Made by a program: the position numbers and the translations under genes. 64,000 nt of DNA. Origin: Endozoicomonas numazuensis. GTDB lineage: Bacteria > Pseudomonadota > Gammaproteobacteria > Pseudomonadales > Endozoicomonadaceae. The notes beneath the pieces are model-generated. The model worked only from the letters and a program-made list of their open reading frames with translations. It was not told the DNA's origin and ran no database searches. The stretch spans positions 893,303 to 957,302 of the forward strand of contig NZ_JOKH01000001.1 in assembly GCF_000722635.1 (NCBI RefSeq), in the 5' to 3' direction. Below, piece after piece: positions 27,566 to 37,227 of this stretch. How positions within the stretch are numbered: position 1 is the first letter of the stretch; every line of letters begins with the position of its first letter.

Positions 27566-27723
27566 GGGCTGACAGGACTCCGGATCAGGCAACCAGAGTA
27601 TAGGAGCCTCTCGAGTTCATGGAAAGGCAGGACAACGTTGCTCAACCATGACTCGCTGCACGTAGAGTTGTAGAAACATGACACCAAGTTTAGTCTTGTA
27701 ATCAGTACAACAAAGGTCTGTAT

Positions 27724-28596
27724 ATGATTAAAAAAATCACCATCGTGGGCGGCACCCATGGCAATGAGTTGATTGGGCCTTACCTGATCAGAAAGCTGGA
27801 ACAGGACAAAAGCTTCAGCCAGAGTGCTATTCCAGTCGATTATCTGCTGGCTAATACTGAAGCGTGTAAAAGAGCCAGTCGCTTTATTGACGCAGATCTT
27901 AACCGCTCTTTCACCGATGAGATTTTAAACAATAATGACGACTCGGTTTATGAACACCGACGTGCCCGGGAAATTAATCAGCTTCTAGGCCCCAAAGCCA
28001 ATAATGATCGTTTTATCATTGATCTGCACAGTACCACCAGCAATATGGGTATGACTCTGATAGTCAGAGATCAGGCCGCTTTTAATCTTCAGGCTGCCTC
28101 CTATGTGCAACAGCATATGCCGGATGTAAAAGTCATTCTGAGTGACCGTGATAAAAGCTTTAGTCGAACATTGAACAGTCTTTCAGACTATGCCATGGCC
28201 ATTGAAGTAGGGCCTCTGCCCAATGGCGTGTTGCGACACGATCAGTTCGCTGAAACGGAAGTTGTGATCAAACACCTGATTGACTTTACCCTGATGCGGC
28301 ATAGTCAGCAGCCAACAGCCCTACCAAGAACCATTGACGTCTATAAGGTAACAGAACGAATTCAGTACCCTAAATCTGACGATGGCCACCTATCAGCCAT
28401 GGTTCACGATTCATTACAGGACAAAGATTTTGAGGGACTGAAACCAGGCATGCCTCTCTTTCAGAATATGGATGGCACAGTAACCCATTATGAAGGTGAG
28501 CCTGGCTTCCCCATTTTTATCAATGAAGCTGCTTATTATTACGAAAATACAGCTTTGGTGATCACTCGTCAGGAAACCATTGCCCTGACTGGTTAA
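27724..28596 (+). CDS. Aspartoacylase
   Basis: The protein matches the AspA/ACY2 branch of the M14 zinc hydrolases, which split N-acetyl-aspartate to acetate and aspartate. Zinc ligands are His12 and Glu15 in GGTHGNE and a His in FIIDLHSTTSNMG. Substrate-binding Arg/Asn pairs occur in IDADLNRSF, and the catalytic Glu in AIEVGPLPNGV. The length of 290 residues is usual. The aaaggt ribosome site lies just before the ATG. It is upstream of, and on the same strand as, the S1P-lyase-like gene, 150 bp away, but a shared pathway is not evident. Confidence 0.92.
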   Translation: MIKKITIVGGTHGNELIGPYLIRKLEQDKSFSQSAIPVDYLLANTEACKRASRFIDADLNRSFTDEILNNNDDSVYEHRRAREINQLLGPKANNDRFIIDLHSTTSNMGMTLIVRDQAAFNLQAASYVQQHMPDVKVILSDRDKSFSRTLNSLSDYAMAIEVGPLPNGVLRHDQFAETEVVIKHLIDFTLMRHSQQPTALPRTIDVYKVTERIQYPKSDDGHLSAMVHDSLQDKDFEGLKPGMPLFQNMDGTVTHYEGEPGFPIFINEAAYYYENTALVITRQETIALTG

Positions 28597-28746
28597 AAAA
28601 CGAAGAATAGAGAAGAATTTATTATTGCTTTTTCGTCTGTAAGCAAAACGAAAGCCCTGCATTTCATTGCCTAATCTTAGAAATCTGATCGAGAAAGACA
28701 GTTCGATCAAAATCCAAGCTTACTTCTATTAAATGCAGGCAAACTT

Positions 28747-31188
28747 ATGCCAGACAACAAATGTCTTTTAAATTCAAAGTACCTTTCATCGAACTGGATA
28801 ACAAAAAACTTCTGCAACCGCTTATGGTTGGGGAAAGCTCTGGGGGCTTTCGGCTTTTTTTTGATTACCCAAAGTACTCAGGCTTATATAATTTCACTGC
28901 CTAACCAGAGTGAATTTATCAGTACCAGCCTCTTTATTCTTAATGCGCAGAAAGAGTCCAGCCTTTCACTTCGAACCACACCAAAAGATCAAATCACTCT
29001 GGAGTTTGACTGGCCTTCAACAGAGCAGGCCTTCGGCTCAACGTTCTTCACCACTGAAAAGCAAAAACAACCTGACAGAGGCACACTGAAAATCTACCTG
29101 ATTCCTTCCATTATTGATGAGGAGGCCGATCTCAACACCACTTACATGATTGAGCCTTACCTGGGCAGTCATAGCAATGATCACTGTTCAGCAGACAGTT
29201 GTCAGAATCGTTCGGTCGCTCTGGTTAAAAGTATCGGCAGCAGTGAAAACTATCAATCCAGTACCTTTCCGGTCTACAGCACTTCAGTGCTTATGGCATC
29301 TCACTCAGAAATTAACTACCAGAATCCTCTAATCTGGAAAGGCAGTGAGCATTGTCGCATCAATGGTATTAAACCCAGTTCCAGATGCTCCAACATCGGT
29401 TCTGTTGTGATGCATTTCAAACCAGAAAATCCAGACCAGGCAGAACATCTGGCTGTTCATATTCTTAACCGGGAAGCTTTAGCTGCTAAAGAAGCCACCA
29501 TTGACGAAATGGAAACGTTTCTGACCAATGATAAAAATCTCCGAAAAATGCTGGATGTCATTCTGGAATTTCGGGATGTCAAAATAGATGATTATAAAAT
29601 CAAGGAAAGTGGCCCCGGCTACCTTTATGGCTATGCAAAATGGCTCTACATCCGCCACTGGCTGTACCCGGGAATGACTCACTACGCTCCTGTCTACAAA
29701 GAAATACCGGAAGAGCCAGAGTCCCTCTGGAAAATAAAAAATATCGCTTACGGTTTTAAAAAGTACGAAGATGCCCTCTGGGAAGGCGGTACTGTCTCAG
29801 GCTCTGTGTACAGCGGAGATCATGAAAACTACGACTTTCTGAATGAAATCTTTGGCATGTTCTCCCACTCTAATGCCATTCAAAAAGATCTTAGTCCTAG
29901 CGCTATGTACTTTGAGAGCAGTGTGATCAACATGATGCTGGAGGCTCTGGGCGGTAAGAGTATTCAGGATCAGGGCCTTGGCAAACCGGATGGCGTGATC
30001 ACCAGTGGCGGCTCCATGAGTATCAAGGCCGCCCTTAAAGCTTATAGAGACCGGGCTGTTGCCATGGGCATCAGGAATCCGGAGATTATTATTCCTTCCA
30101 CTGCACACCCGGCCTTCAAACGGGGACCTGTTGACCTGGTCGTCAAGGTAGCAAAAATTCATGAGGGTTCTGACGAGTCCTCATACACCGTAGATATGGA
30201 AGATGTGAGAAGGCTAATCAACCCTGAAAAAACGGTGCTATTGGTGGGTTCAGCAGGCAACTACCCCTATGGAACTATTGACCCTCTCACAGAACTGAGC
30301 AGCCTGGCCAGGGAATACGACATTGGCCTTCATGTCGATGCCTGCCTGGGTGGGTTTATTCTTGCCTGGCTGGATCCTGAGAAATACCCGCATGTAAAAC
30401 CCTTTGACTTCCGTCTACCGGGTGTCACCAGTATCAGTGTTGATACCCACAAATACGGTTACTCCCTGAAGAGTAACTCGGTGCTGCTGATGCAGAACCG
30501 TGACTTGTCGGATTACCTGGCTTTTGTCGATACCGAATGGAAAGGCGGCATGTATGCAGTTGCCAACCTGGAAGGCAGTATGTCGACAGGCCTTTTTGCC
30601 GCCCCTTGGGCGGCCATGCTGAAGCATGGAAAGAAAGGTTACAGACTCAAGGCTCAGCAAACCTACGAAACCGCAGCCAAAATGGTTGAAATAATCCAGG
30701 GTTTTCCTGAACTCCAGGTCATGGGGGAGCACACTATGTGTCTGGCATTCAAATCCAGAAGTAATTCTTTCAGGGTGAACCTCATTAAGGATTATATGGG
30801 TAAGCAGAAGCCAAAATGGCGCTTTAACAGCCTGAACCATCCGGAAGCTCTTCACTTTTGCGTGACAGGCCCTCAGCTGGACAACGATGATTTCATTGAA
30901 CACTTTAAACGGGATATTTCAGAGGCTGTCGACTACGCAAAAGACATGACTCAGCAAAGCAAAGAACCTATCAAAAGTAATGTGTATGGCGTTAGCGGAG
31001 TCGATATTCATTTGGAAGAAACCATCAACAAACAGGCCTTTGCTCAGGCTGGTGGTTATCTGACCCGGGATAGTGATGACAAGAGTGTCCTGATAGAGCA
31101 GTTCAAGATTGATATGCGCAGAATCGTTCATAAAGGACTCGGAATGCGTCGCCCCAATGAAACACAGTTCAACCCTGATGAAATCTGA
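28747..31188 (+). CDS. Secreted-type sphingosine-1-phosphate lyase homologue
   Basis: Residues 1-46 look like an export signal: a basic start, then GKALGAFGFFLITQSTQAY. A unique beta-rich domain of about 210 residues follows, and then a PLP decarboxylase fold. The PLP features are those of S1P lyases: SGGSMSIKAALKAYRDRA, LHVDACLGGFIL (His529, Asp531) and SVDTHKYGYSLKSN with the cofactor lysine Lys569. S1P lyase breaks down sphingosine 1-phosphate, a eukaryotic signalling lipid; Legionella has an acquired version used against host autophagy. Here the enzyme is 813 residues, longer than both. Export and host targeting are inferred from the signal peptide and the substrate class. Confidence 0.85.
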   Translation: MPDNKCLLNSKYLSSNWITKNFCNRLWLGKALGAFGFFLITQSTQAYIISLPNQSEFISTSLFILNAQKESSLSLRTTPKDQITLEFDWPSTEQAFGSTFFTTEKQKQPDRGTLKIYLIPSIIDEEADLNTTYMIEPYLGSHSNDHCSADSCQNRSVALVKSIGSSENYQSSTFPVYSTSVLMASHSEINYQNPLIWKGSEHCRINGIKPSSRCSNIGSVVMHFKPENPDQAEHLAVHILNREALAAKEATIDEMETFLTNDKNLRKMLDVILEFRDVKIDDYKIKESGPGYLYGYAKWLYIRHWLYPGMTHYAPVYKEIPEEPESLWKIKNIAYGFKKYEDALWEGGTVSGSVYSGDHENYDFLNEIFGMFSHSNAIQKDLSPSAMYFESSVINMMLEALGGKSIQDQGLGKPDGVITSGGSMSIKAALKAYRDRAVAMGIRNPEIIIPSTAHPAFKRGPVDLVVKVAKIHEGSDESSYTVDMEDVRRLINPEKTVLLVGSAGNYPYGTIDPLTELSSLAREYDIGLHVDACLGGFILAWLDPEKYPHVKPFDFRLPGVTSISVDTHKYGYSLKSNSVLLMQNRDLSDYLAFVDTEWKGGMYAVANLEGSMSTGLFAAPWAAMLKHGKKGYRLKAQQTYETAAKMVEIIQGFPELQVMGEHTMCLAFKSRSNSFRVNLIKDYMGKQKPKWRFNSLNHPEALHFCVTGPQLDNDDFIEHFKRDISEAVDYAKDMTQQSKEPIKSNVYGVSGVDIHLEETINKQAFAQAGGYLTRDSDDKSVLIEQFKIDMRRIVHKGLGMRRPNETQFNPDEI

Positions 31189-31230
31189 GCGTTTAAACTC
31201 ATGAAGGCAACGATACACAGGCAAGCGTTC

Positions 31231-31284
31231 CAGTGTTAACCTTTAGGGATCGGCATGCTAGCATTCCGATCCCTGAAAACACTG
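31231..31284 (+). terminator. Probable terminator after the S1P-lyase-like gene
   Basis: agggatcgg pairs with ccgatccct, and flanking cagtgtt/aacactg can extend the stem. A T-rich tail is missing, so termination may be partial or Rho-assisted. Confidence 0.5.
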
Positions 31285-31329
31285 TTCCATCGCTGACACA
31301 GTACCTGGTCACTGTACTATGGAGAGATC

Positions 31330-31893
31330 ATGACAAGACGCTTTCATACAGGAGCCATTTTGCCCCTGCTACTGATCACCAGCCTGCTGACTGCCTGTGG
31401 CTTTCAGTTAAGAGGTAAGGTCGATATTGCCAGTGAGATCGCCCAGCTGTCTGTTTCGGGTAGTGACCTGCCCTTTATCAGGGACTTGAGAAAAGCACTG
31501 ACTTTCAATGGCATTGAGATCACCGACGATGCTCAATACCATCTGCAACTGACCAGCCTGAAACGCACTACCAGTAATGAAACTCAGGCCAGCGCCGGTC
31601 AGTATGAGCGTCTGCTGACCCTGAAAGCGACCTATCAACTCAGCACAAGTGATGGTTTGAAGCTTTTTGGTCCCATTGTGCTCTCTAATGAAAGGTACAT
31701 GTTCCAGGACAAGAACCTCACCAACGCGGCCCAAAGCGAAGAAACCATCATCTTTGATCAGTTACGCCAGGATCTACTGCTAACCACAGTCCGCAGGGTT
31801 GCAGGTATTTCCGGTGAAGCTCTTCGTCAGGAAGAAGTACGCGCCCGTAAAGTGCTGGAAGCTGAGCGTAAGGCGCTTGAATCAAAACAATGA
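31330..31893 (+). CDS. lptE: LPS-assembly lipoprotein LptE
   Basis: LptE plugs the LptD barrel that inserts lipopolysaccharide into the outer membrane. The 187-residue protein has a lipobox (LLTACGFQLRG, lipidated Cys18 or close to it) and the usual beta-alpha-beta core with TLKATYQLSTSDG. The ATG has ggagag upstream. It overlaps holA by ATGA, the normal lptE-holA pairing in gammaproteobacteria. The usual upstream gene leuS is absent from this locus. Confidence 0.93.
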   Translation: MTRRFHTGAILPLLLITSLLTACGFQLRGKVDIASEIAQLSVSGSDLPFIRDLRKALTFNGIEITDDAQYHLQLTSLKRTTSNETQASAGQYERLLTLKATYQLSTSDGLKLFGPIVLSNERYMFQDKNLTNAAQSEETIIFDQLRQDLLLTTVRRVAGISGEALRQEEVRARKVLEAERKALESKQ

Positions 31894-32936
31894 AAATCAG
31901 ACCCGACCAGCTCGGTGCCCAGCTTAAGCGACAACTATCTTCCGTCTACATAGTCAGTGGAGACGAACCTCTGCAAGTCTCGGAATGTTGCGACCAGATT
32001 CGGCAACAAGCCAGAAAGCAGGGGTTCACTGAACGCCATGTTTATCATGTAGACAACAGTTTTGACTGGGGCGATTTTCTGGCAGCGGCCAACAGTCTTT
32101 CACTCTTCGCAGAGAAACAGATTCTGGAAATCAGGATGCCCAACGGCAAGCCTGGGGATTCTGGCAGAAAAGCATTTCAGGAATACCTTAAGCACCTTTC
32201 TCCAGACAATCTGCTGCTGATTATTACTGACCGCCTCGATAACGCCAGCCAAAAAGCCAAGTGGTTCAAGGCTCTGGATCAGGAAGGACTCTTTATCCCT
32301 ATCTGGCCCATTGAACACGACAAGCTGCCAGGCTGGATTGCCCGACGCCTTAAAAGCCAAGGTTTTGAGGCCAGTCAGGATGCGCTGTCATTACTGTGTG
32401 AGCGTATTGAAGGTAACCTGCTGGCAGCGTCTCAGGAAATTGAAAAGCTGAAACTGTTGGCTAACGATAAAAAGATTGAAGTTGAAACCGTCAGAGAGGC
32501 CGTTTCGGACAGTGCCCGCTATGATGTATTCCAGCTGGCTGATGCCTCGTTGAATGGCGACCCAAAGTCAGTGGTTAGAGTCTTGGGAGGACTCAAGAGC
32601 GAAGGCATCGAGCCTCCGATCGTGCTTTGGGCTCTGGCCCGGGAAGTTCGGCTGCTCAGTCATCTCAGTCGGTTGAAGTCACGCAATGTCCCACCCGATG
32701 CAGCTTACGATCAGGCAGCCAAGACCCATGGTATGTCGCCTTTTATTCTCAAAAAGCGCAGAGGTCTGCTGGAAAAGTGCATTGGACGTCACAGTGAAAG
32801 CGACTTTCGCCAAATGCTGGTTCATATTGGCCATATCGATAAAGGCATCAAGGGGCTTGAAAAGCTGAACAGCTGGGATGAGTTACTGACTTTAAGTCTA
32901 AGCCTTACAGGTATGCCTGCTTCCCTCCACATCTGA
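31890..32936 (+). CDS. holA: DNA polymerase III delta subunit
   Basis: HolA is the delta subunit of the clamp-loader complex; it opens the beta sliding clamp. The 348-residue protein has the N-terminal beta-clamp-binding region (QLSSVYIVSGDEPLQVSECC), the AAA+-like lobe with LLIITDRLDNASQKAKWF, and a helical collar ending LLTLSLSLTG. The start overlaps the lptE stop by 4 bp. In most relatives nadD follows holA; here a lipoprotein gene on the other strand follows instead. Confidence 0.95.
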   Translation: MKIRPDQLGAQLKRQLSSVYIVSGDEPLQVSECCDQIRQQARKQGFTERHVYHVDNSFDWGDFLAAANSLSLFAEKQILEIRMPNGKPGDSGRKAFQEYLKHLSPDNLLLIITDRLDNASQKAKWFKALDQEGLFIPIWPIEHDKLPGWIARRLKSQGFEASQDALSLLCERIEGNLLAASQEIEKLKLLANDKKIEVETVREAVSDSARYDVFQLADASLNGDPKSVVRVLGGLKSEGIEPPIVLWALAREVRLLSHLSRLKSRNVPPDAAYDQAAKTHGMSPFILKKRRGLLEKCIGRHSESDFRQMLVHIGHIDKGIKGLEKLNSWDELLTLSLSLTGMPASLHI

Positions 32937-32977
32937 AGATATGAGCAAATTCTGGTCAATGGCGATCACTGCATGCG

Positions 32978-33553
32978 TTATTGACCACAACACTCTATTT
33001 CCACTGCCTTTTTCAACGTTGACATACTGCCTCTACGATCTTCATTGAGGATACTGCGGCTAAGGATCATTTTATGAACTTTGGTGATTTGAGGAACGCC
33101 TTGAATCAGCTCGATCTCTGTTCGGGTGACCGCTGTAATGGAAATATCATTAAAGCGTTCTCGATACAACCAGATTTCATGGGCACGCTGCTCTACTATC
33201 GCCTTTTGAAATTCATTGGTAATGAATATAAATCGTTCCAGAACATCTTCCTGGTATTCGATTCCATAAACAGCATTCAATTCTGCCTGCTGTTTTATTA
33301 CCTTATAGCCCTGATTAAATTGAATGCCTTTAACGTTGGTCACTTTAAAGTCCACATCAGGTGAGTAGAAACCCTTTATCTTTTCTACCTCTCCATCAAT
33401 AATGGCCGTGAGTCTAGCCTCCAAAATTCGGGTAACTATCGCTTCATCCAGCTTTTCTTTTCTTTCAGGCACTTGTCTTGCATCACAAGCCATTAACAAC
33501 AGCAGTACCGGAAACAAAAACACCAAGGCTGGATACTTCACGTTAAACACCAA
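32978..33553 (-). CDS. Lipoprotein with an NTF2/SnoaL-like domain
   Basis: The N-terminus has a signal sequence of type II (VFLFPVLLLLMACDARQ, Cys23 as the likely lipid site). The remaining 165 residues look like an NTF2-like cone fold: a starting helix (DEAIVTRILEARLTAIIDGE), FYSPDVDFKV, and later strands with ISRS-type ends. Such domains are often periplasmic ligand-binding or protein-interaction modules. No specific function can be given. Confidence 0.75.
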   Translation of the reverse strand: MVFNVKYPALVFLFPVLLLLMACDARQVPERKEKLDEAIVTRILEARLTAIIDGEVEKIKGFYSPDVDFKVTNVKGIQFNQGYKVIKQQAELNAVYGIEYQEDVLERFIFITNEFQKAIVEQRAHEIWLYRERFNDISITAVTRTEIELIQGVPQITKVHKMILSRSILNEDRRGSMSTLKKAVEIECCGQ

Positions 33554-33976
33554 AACCTGTCAGATCCAGGCTCGTTGATTCAGGAATATTCAGATAACCA
33601 ACTTTGTTTCAATTATCCAAACACTAGTTATTGGGCACACAATGCCTTCCCCAGGAAGGTGCAGACAGGTCTTTTGTTACCAGAAAAGAGACTTCATTCA
33701 TGATTGAGTGCTTAAAGAGAAACAACTCACTACAAACCCTCTTTTTCTCCACAACTAGCTCCACTGGCTTATCTGGACTGGGTCAAAATTCAGGCAGGTT
33801 TGATTCAAATTCGATTTAAGCCGTGTTTTTCCCCTCAAAAAAGCACAGCTGGTGATTACCTATTGTACTAAACAACACCGCTTACTAGAAGCATTTGAAA
33901 CAAGCAAGCAACTTCTATAAAGGCTTGTACTGCAGGGCCGATGGTTCGAGAGATCCGAAACCGCGCACAGGAGAGT
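33554..33976. other. Intergenic gap between two lipoprotein genes
   Basis: I see no gene here. A TTGAAA...TATAAA pair at 33895-33921 (15-bp spacing) could be a weak promoter for the lipoprotein at 33977. A 62-codon ORF within this stretch has no ribosome site or coding character. Confidence 0.4.
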
Positions 33977-34870
33977 ATGGATATGATTTTCCGAAACCTG
34001 CTGGGAGCAGCCGCTGCATTGCTGATAGCAGGCTGTGCATTGAATATGCCAGGCAAAAACCATAAAGGGGCCTACAACGAAAAGTGGTCCAAAGCGAAAA
34101 ACCTGACTTATGCTGGCGGCATGCGTAAACAAGTGCATGACCAGCAGTTGCCAGCTGGAGCCTATAGCAAGGAAGGCAAGCTAGAGGACTACAAACTGGG
34201 TAACGTCTCTCATCCAGCCTATGGCAGCGCCAGCGGTGTAGTGGGTGTCAATGTCAGACCTTATGGTGCCTTTGAGCATTTCTACTGGGGGTGGACAGTC
34301 CCCGGAGCCAGCCATTATGACCATAACAGGGTCTTTGCCTGGATGCCTATTGCCATGGCCAAGGACGAGATCGAGGCCAGGGAAACGCTTGAGATAATGC
34401 TCACCCGTTCAGCCCTGAACATTCTCAATGACATGAATTACAAGTACAAGCCTGTTAAAACGCCTTATCAGCATAACGGTCTGGCGTTCAAACAGTGGTA
34501 CCTTGAGCAGACGGGAGCTAACTGCTCTTTTGCTCGTATGAACTGTGTCCTGAGCCTGTATGTCCCTGTTCCAAAACCCATTGACCGGGCTCCTCCCTTC
34601 TCTTATTTCAGTATGGCGGGAGAGCCATCATGGTACTTTTCGGCAATGAATGATGACTCCTTCCCAAGGCTGTCCATCACCGAAGGTGAAGGTTTGGAAA
34701 GCATCAGTGAAAATGTCTTTTACCAGAAGTTAAGTGCTCGTCTGCCAGGGTGGGTTTACTTCTATTTGGCACCCAGCGAGGTGGGTATTGGCGAAGACAA
34801 TAAAACCATTGTCTACCCTTACTTGCTGGAAAAAGGCAAACCGCTCCTCTTTATTCGCCCGAATAAATAG
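33977..34870 (+). CDS. Uncharacterised outer- or inner-membrane lipoprotein
   Basis: The ATG at 33977 is chosen because aggag lies 5 nt before it; an in-frame start 36 nt upstream adds nothing like a signal. The signal sequence MDMIFRNLLGAAAALLIAGC ends in a lipobox, with Cys20 lipidated. The mature part (about 277 residues) is rich in Tyr and Trp and has two nearby cysteines (ANCSFARMNC). I do not recognise a family. A very strong terminator follows. Confidence 0.75.
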   Translation: MDMIFRNLLGAAAALLIAGCALNMPGKNHKGAYNEKWSKAKNLTYAGGMRKQVHDQQLPAGAYSKEGKLEDYKLGNVSHPAYGSASGVVGVNVRPYGAFEHFYWGWTVPGASHYDHNRVFAWMPIAMAKDEIEARETLEIMLTRSALNILNDMNYKYKPVKTPYQHNGLAFKQWYLEQTGANCSFARMNCVLSLYVPVPKPIDRAPPFSYFSMAGEPSWYFSAMNDDSFPRLSITEGEGLESISENVFYQKLSARLPGWVYFYLAPSEVGIGEDNKTIVYPYLLEKGKPLLFIRPNK

Positions 34871-34880
34871 CCATCAACAA

Positions 34881-34934
34881 AATAAAGCTCATTCAGAGCC
34901 GCAACAATAACAGAATCTGAATGAGCTTTATTTT
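34881..34934. terminator. Very strong intrinsic terminator
   Basis: aataaagctcattcaga pairs perfectly with tctgaatgagctttatt (17 bp) and is followed by tt. It lies 10 bp after the lipoprotein stop. Confidence 0.92.
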
Positions 34935-35121
34935 CAAGAGAAACAGGTATACAGCAAACCTCAAAATCGCTGCTATAGTTTTGAAGTTTGCTGATCCTTC
35001 GGTTTCCCAGCCTGTTCAAGCTGTTCATGCCCGCGTATCAGACAACGGAGAAACTGCTTTCAACAATAAGTAGGCGGACTCATAGTCCCTGAATGGAATG
35101 TCTGATCACAGGAGACCCACC

Positions 35122-36498
35122 TTGCCAGAAGTCTGCAACAGCATCCAGGCTACTGCCAGTCATCGCGGCCAGTTCAGTAGCAGATTAGGCTTTATTATTG
35201 CCGCTGCCGGCTGTGCAGTGGGTGTGGGTAACATCTGGAGCTTTCCCACCCAGACCGCTCAGAATGGCGGGGCAGCCTTTGTGCTGGTTTACCTCTGTTT
35301 CTCGTTTATTCTTGCCTACCCTACTCTGGTTGCAGAGCTCACCATAGGGCGATATAGCCAGTCAAATTCCGTCACAGCCATGACTCAGCTCGATAGCAGA
35401 GGCTGGGGCAGGAAACTGGGGTGGGTTACCAGCATAATGGGGCTGGTCACACTGACTTTGATTTACAGCTTCTACAGTATTGTTGGAGGCTGGTTTGTAG
35501 GCTTTTCACTGGCTCCAATATTCGAGATCAGTGGATTCCATGAAGTCGCCAACTGGCTGACTGACTTCAATTTTCATTCAACTGTGCTGGCCACCGTTAT
35601 TTTCATGGCTCTGACTACGTTGATTGTCACCGGTGGCGTCAAGAATGGTATTGAGCGGTGGTGCAACCGATTAATGCCAGCCCTCTTCATTATTCTCTCT
35701 GTTCTTATTGTATTTGCACTGACCAGACCTGGTGGAATGGAAGGCCTGAAAGTCTATCTGATTCCGGATTTTTCCAAACTTTTTAACCAGCAACTGTTGA
35801 TATCTGCCCTGGGGCAATCCTTCTTCTCCATGTCCCTGGGGGTTGGCTGTATGATGGTTTACGGCTCTTATCTGAATAAAAAAGCCAACCTTCCCCTGAC
35901 GGCTTTTCAGGTTGCCGTGGTTGATAGCTCTGTGGCTTTTCTGGCAGGCATGTTGATCATCCCCTGTATGTACGCTGCCATGCAGCAAGGCATAGAAATC
36001 TATTCAACTGATGGTCAACTTCACAGCGCAGATACTCTGGTATTCAACGTTTTACCAACCCTGTTCAACCAGTTAGGCATTCTGGGTCAACTGGTTGCCA
36101 TGGCCTTCTTCATTCTACTGGTTATAGCGGCCCTGACATCCTCAATTTCTCTGATAGAACCCACCGTTGCCTGTCTGGTGGAAAAGGTATCTTTCAGACG
36201 TCATCGAGCCAGCTGGTGCATTTCTGTTTTTTCTGCCTGCCTGTCAATAGTGATCATTTATCATATAGAAACCCTTCTGGGCCTGGCGGTTAAAGTTGCA
36301 ACACAGTATCTGCAACCTTTACTTTGCTTCATGATTGCTATTTATGGCAGTTGGGTGATGCGACAGAATCGTCTACTCAAAGAATTGAGTCAGGGCTTTC
36401 CCGAGATCCAGAAAAGTCTATTCTGGAAAATCTGGCCCTGGTATATCAGGACCATTTGCCCGGGCCTGATCTTGATACTCTTCCTGAGCAACCTCTGA
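35122..36498 (+). CDS. Sodium-dependent NSS/SNF-family amino-acid transporter
   Basis: The protein has about eleven membrane helices and the NSS signature in helix 1: AAAGCAVGVGNIWSFPTQ, whose residues bind sodium and substrate. Helix 6 shows FFSMSLGVGCMMVYGSYL. The TTG at 35122 is taken as the start because aggag lies 7 nt before it; an ATG 24 nt upstream has a poorer site. At about 458 residues it is like LeuT or TnaT homologues that import amino acids. The substrate is not evident. The next gene, a LysE-type exporter, is 40 bp downstream. Confidence 0.9.
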   Translation: MPEVCNSIQATASHRGQFSSRLGFIIAAAGCAVGVGNIWSFPTQTAQNGGAAFVLVYLCFSFILAYPTLVAELTIGRYSQSNSVTAMTQLDSRGWGRKLGWVTSIMGLVTLTLIYSFYSIVGGWFVGFSLAPIFEISGFHEVANWLTDFNFHSTVLATVIFMALTTLIVTGGVKNGIERWCNRLMPALFIILSVLIVFALTRPGGMEGLKVYLIPDFSKLFNQQLLISALGQSFFSMSLGVGCMMVYGSYLNKKANLPLTAFQVAVVDSSVAFLAGMLIIPCMYAAMQQGIEIYSTDGQLHSADTLVFNVLPTLFNQLGILGQLVAMAFFILLVIAALTSSISLIEPTVACLVEKVSFRRHRASWCISVFSACLSIVIIYHIETLLGLAVKVATQYLQPLLCFMIAIYGSWVMRQNRLLKELSQGFPEIQKSLFWKIWPWYIRTICPGLILILFLSNL

Positions 36499-36538
36499 TC
36501 TTTTATACTGCCGGGCTTTTTGGGCTGAAGTCGATTTT

Positions 36539-37156
36539 ATGAGCGCATCGTCGTGGTTATCTCTTTTCGCAGTCTGCATTCTCGGCGCTATATCACCGGG
36601 CCCCAGCCTTGCTGCGGTCATGAAAAGTACGCTTCAGGGCTCGAGAAACCATGGTCTGGTGACCGCCATAACTCATGCAGCTGGCATTGGCATCTATGCT
36701 TTTCTGGTCGCCGCTGGTATGGCTGCAGTCATTACCCAGACACCCTGGTTGTTTAAACTCATGACCTGGCTGGGCGCAGGTTATCTGGCCTGGCTGGGTT
36801 ACAAGGCGATCAGTTCCAGTGGCGCATTCATCGGTGATGTATCAGAACAACACACTTCATCCCTGTCTATGCGTCAGGCAGCTGTTGACGGGTTTCTGAC
36901 TTCCTTTCTAAACCCCAAGATCGCCGTCTTCTTCCTGGCTTTGTTCAGCCAGTTCGTGACAACAGAAACGACACTTACAACGCAGTTGTTAATGGCTCTT
37001 ATGGCCACTCTCTGTGATGGCATCTGGTACTGCTTAATTGCTGGAGTAGCTGGACACGCCAGTATTCTGCCTGCCCTCAGAAAGAGAGCAACACTGATCA
37101 GCCGACTTTGCGGCGGTTTACTGATTCTTGTCGCATTGAGAATTTTGATGATGTGA
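36539..37156 (+). CDS. LysE/RhtB-family amino-acid exporter
   Basis: The 205-residue protein has six hydrophobic helices and the family motif LGAISPGPSLAAVM near the N-terminus, with GFLTSFLNPKIAVFFLALF in the middle. Such proteins export threonine, homoserine, lysine or other amino acids. It follows the sodium symporter on the same strand by 40 bp and is probably cotranscribed; importer and exporter together may balance an amino-acid pool. Confidence 0.92.
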   Translation: MSASSWLSLFAVCILGAISPGPSLAAVMKSTLQGSRNHGLVTAITHAAGIGIYAFLVAAGMAAVITQTPWLFKLMTWLGAGYLAWLGYKAISSSGAFIGDVSEQHTSSLSMRQAAVDGFLTSFLNPKIAVFFLALFSQFVTTETTLTTQLLMALMATLCDGIWYCLIAGVAGHASILPALRKRATLISRLCGGLLILVALRILMM

Positions 37157-37227
37157 TGCACGGATCACCCCATGAGTCTGACTGACTGGCTGACCTTCCT
37201 GAGTATCTGCATAGTAGCAACTGGATA

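Noticed and set aside
33631-33819. 62-codon plus-strand ORF in the lipoprotein gap
   Set aside because: Composition is unlike a protein (runs of Ser, Thr and Phe) and there is no ribosome site.
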